This document shows positions 34,655-36,750 of a stretch of 36,750 bases of DNA, in pieces. Source of the DNA: Aliidiomarina sp047920995 (GTDB lineage Bacteria > Pseudomonadota > Gammaproteobacteria > Enterobacterales > Alteromonadaceae); NCBI RefSeq assembly GCF_047920995.1, contig NZ_JBLRWZ010000026.1, positions 1 to 36,750 on the forward strand, in the 5' to 3' direction. A model generated the notes under the pieces. The model worked only from the letters and a program-made list of their open reading frames with translations, was not told where the DNA came from and did no database searches. How positions within the stretch are numbered: position 1 is the first letter of the stretch; each line of letters begins with the position of its first letter. The position numbers were made by a program, and so were the translations under genes.

Positions 34655-36750
34655 CTTTGCTGATCGCACTGGTGGGCTAAAGTAATACCCTTGAAAAATA
34701 TCGCAGCCCTGCTCTAATAAAATATTGAACTGCTCCTCCGTTTCTACACCTTCAGCCACCACAATCAAATCGAGTGTGTGCCCCAAAGAGATAATGCTTT
34801 TGGTAAGTTTGCGGTGAGTACGCACCTCTTCTGGAGTAGCATTAGGAGACGAAACAAAGGAGCGATCGATTTTCAGTTGATCAAGTGGTAAACGCTGTAA
34901 GTAGCTTAAGTTTGAATAGCCAGTACCAAAATCATCGAGTGAAAAGCGAACGCCGCGCTCACGTAACGCGAGCATTTTACGGATCGCATGCTCCGTATCA
35001 CCAATCAACATAGATTCCGTTATTTCCAGAATAAGTTTATCTGAGCGTACGCCCGTTTCCTCAATAATACTCAGTACCTGTTCTACAAAATTATCGGCGC
35101 GTAATTGTTTCACGCTTACATTCACCGACATGGTCCAATCGTGGCGAATTTCATGATCAGCCCATTCAACAAGCTTATAGCAGGCCTTTCGTAACACCCA
35201 ACTCCCCAGCAAAATTATATCCGTTGATTGTTCAGCTACGGTTATAAATTCACCAGGAGCGATCATGCCACGAATCGGGTGCCGCCATCGAACAAGCGCC
35301 TCTACACCAACTGTTTCGCTGTAACGATTTACCTTCGGTTGGTAATGCAACTCTAGTTCATCATTCAAAATGCCGCGATGTAAATCACGCTGTAATTCAA
35401 GGCGGGCATTCATACGTGCTTCGATATCTGCATCAAAAATAACACAAGTATTACGCCCCGCGTCTTTTGCCTCAAACATTGCTTGGTCAGCCTGCTGTAG
35501 CAAACGCTCAACACTTTCGGCTGTAGGCGTGATCAGAGTAACGCCAATACTTACGGTTAATATGTAAGAATCTTTGGCAAGTACGAACGGCTGTAACATT
35601 GCGTTATTAAGTGCGTCAGTGAGCTCCAAAACATGCTTCAGCGCGGCTTGCTCGCTATCGCCAGCGCTTGCTAACAGCAGCACAAACTCATCAGCCGTAA
35701 CACGAGAAACCGTGTCCTCACTCGACACGAGATCTAAAAACCGTTCGCCCACCGCGCTTAAAACCCGATCCCCCTCTTCTTGACCAAGACTATCGTTAAG
35801 TATCTTGAAGTTATCGAGGTCGATCGATAGTAATGCACCATAGCGATGTTTTTTCTTGGCATGCACGAGTGCTGTACCAATACGCTCATGTAGAAGCGCA
35901 CGGTTAGGCAGGTGAGTAAGCGCATCGTAGTAAGATAGCTCTTCAATTTGTTGCTGGGACCGCTGCTGCTCAGTAATATCCAACATCACGCCATGCCATA
36001 AATTACCAGAGGCATCGCTTTCACCTAGGCGAGAGTGAATATTCACCCACAGCAAATCGTTGTTCACATTCAAACGGCCTTGCCACGTAAAGGGCACTCC
36101 TCTTTGGATCGCTGATTCCTCGGTTTCAACAAAGCTTTCAATATCATCTTGATGAATAAGGTCTACCGCATAATCAAGTGTTTCGCTCAACGGCATTGCC
36201 GCGGGGATACCAAGCATCGCTCGAGCACGCGGGCTCAAATAATAAAATTCTCGCGCGCCATCATCCCGGATTCGCAATTGATAAACGCCAGCGGGGATTA
36301 GCGCTGTAAGCTTGCCATAGCGCTCCAACGATTGAACTAAAGCACTTTGCCGAACATTGAGCTCATGTTCCGCAGTGCGCAGATAACCTTGAGCTCTGCG
36401 AGCCGCAAACCATAGTGCAAGGTATGCCGACAGCAACACGGCAAATGGAATTAATAAACTATACAACCATTCATGTATCACTTTCGTGCGGCTACGCATT
36501 ACCACCGCCGTTAAATTATAATCGGGCAGTGGCTTTAGGAAAGCATATGCTTGCTCTCTACTACCATCACGATCAATTTTCCGCTCGTACTGATACACAC
36601 CCTCACGCTCATGCATGATAGCTCGCAATTCAGGTGATATTTGAGCCTGGTAAAGTTCAGCCAGCGTTTGCTCGGTATGCTCACGAATAAGCGGATAAAT
36701 ATAGGACAAATAATTATCCGGCCGTATTAGTGAAACCTGAATACCTTCCG
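34649..36750 (-). CDS. Membrane-anchored sensor with PAS-GGDEF(degenerate)-EAL, 5' truncated by the window
   Basis: The C-terminal 700 residues of a larger gene. The frame runs on to the window edge (…GIQVSLIRPDNYLSYIYPLI…), so the true start lies outside. The visible N-terminal part is a periplasmic sensor, probably Cache-like. A TM helix follows (WLYSLLIPFAVLLSAYLALW), then a PAS domain (GVYQLRIRDDGAREFYYLSP … WVNIHSRLG … MLDITEQQR). The GGDEF domain has TADEF in place of GGDEF, so no cyclase activity is expected. The EAL domain is intact (VEALVRWRHP, VNVSVKQL, LEITESML, DDFGTGYSNLSYL, KIDRSFV, AEGVETEEQ). Predicted membrane-bound phosphodiesterase. It is tail-to-tail with the upstream EAL gene. 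Confidence 0.9.
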   Translation of the reverse strand, partial: EGIQVSLIRPDNYLSYIYPLIREHTEQTLAELYQAQISPELRAIMHEREGVYQYERKIDRDGSREQAYAFLKPLPDYNLTAVVMRSRTKVIHEWLYSLLIPFAVLLSAYLALWFAARRAQGYLRTAEHELNVRQSALVQSLERYGKLTALIPAGVYQLRIRDDGAREFYYLSPRARAMLGIPAAMPLSETLDYAVDLIHQDDIESFVETEESAIQRGVPFTWQGRLNVNNDLLWVNIHSRLGESDASGNLWHGVMLDITEQQRSQQQIEELSYYDALTHLPNRALLHERIGTALVHAKKKHRYGALLSIDLDNFKILNDSLGQEEGDRVLSAVGERFLDLVSSEDTVSRVTADEFVLLLASAGDSEQAALKHVLELTDALNNAMLQPFVLAKDSYILTVSIGVTLITPTAESVERLLQQADQAMFEAKDAGRNTCVIFDADIEARMNARLELQRDLHRGILNDELELHYQPKVNRYSETVGVEALVRWRHPIRGMIAPGEFITVAEQSTDIILLGSWVLRKACYKLVEWADHEIRHDWTMSVNVSVKQLRADNFVEQVLSIIEETGVRSDKLILEITESMLIGDTEHAIRKMLALRERGVRFSLDDFGTGYSNLSYLQRLPLDQLKIDRSFVSSPNATPEEVRTHRKLTKSIISLGHTLDLIVVAEGVETEEQFNILLEQGCDIFQGYYFSPPVRSAKL

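Overview
The window looks like chromosomal DNA of a marine-type gammaproteobacterium. The housekeeping genes (rep, dinB, purEK, ubiK, comM, deoCAB, baeSR) read like gammaproteobacterial orthologues. The supply of secreted peptidases (families S46, S9 and an exported M17) resembles peptide-eating Alteromonadales such as the Idiomarinaceae. That placement is an inference from gene content, not a phylogenetic result.

Region 1 (1-10.6 kb) is accessory-rich. It opens with the 5' end of comM/yifB on the minus strand. Next comes an AT-rich patch with a secreted protein whose C-terminal part resembles polymorphic toxin type 44, and a complete IS3-family element (IS51/IS407-like) with an intact -1 frameshift site. 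A 13-bp direct repeat brackets the toxin-like gene and the IS. A large exported DUF305-LVIVD fusion protein, a divergent exported TPR-like protein, an exported EF-hand protein and a BaeS/BaeR two-component system follow. A tandem direct repeat resembling the E. coli BaeR box lies between baeR and the EF-hand gene, so the EF-hand gene is a likely target. ubiK (10.9 kb) and comM (0.36 kb) have the same orientation. They are neighbours in other gammaproteobacteria, so the roughly 10 kb between them may be an insertion hotspot.

Region 2 (10.9-19.8 kb) holds rep helicase, a GAF-GAF-GGDEF-degenerate EAL protein, an exported cytochrome c5-like protein, dinB (Pol IV) and an S46 dipeptidyl-peptidase. 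Two convergent gene pairs here overlap at their 3' ends by tens of bases.

Region 3 (20.0-27.1 kb) is one tight plus-strand run: purE-purK-glpK-cdd-deoC-deoA-deoB. It joins purine synthesis, glycerol phosphorylation and complete deoxyribonucleoside breakdown, and ends at a strong bidirectional terminator. Cdd deaminates (deoxy)cytidine, DeoA releases deoxyribose-1-phosphate, DeoB isomerises it to the 5-phosphate and DeoC cleaves that to acetaldehyde and glyceraldehyde-3-phosphate. GlpK appears to lack the E. coli fructose-1,6-bisphosphate arginine.

Region 4 (27.1-32.2 kb, minus strand) carries an exported S9 peptidase, a carboxylesterase, an OsmC-family protein and an exported M17 leucyl aminopeptidase. 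Region 5 (32.5 kb to the end) has two convergent c-di-GMP proteins with degenerate GGDEF and intact EAL motifs, the second cut by the window edge. With the GGDEF protein at 13-15.6 kb, the window encodes one predicted cyclase and two predicted phosphodiesterases. No tRNA, rRNA or CRISPR array was seen.
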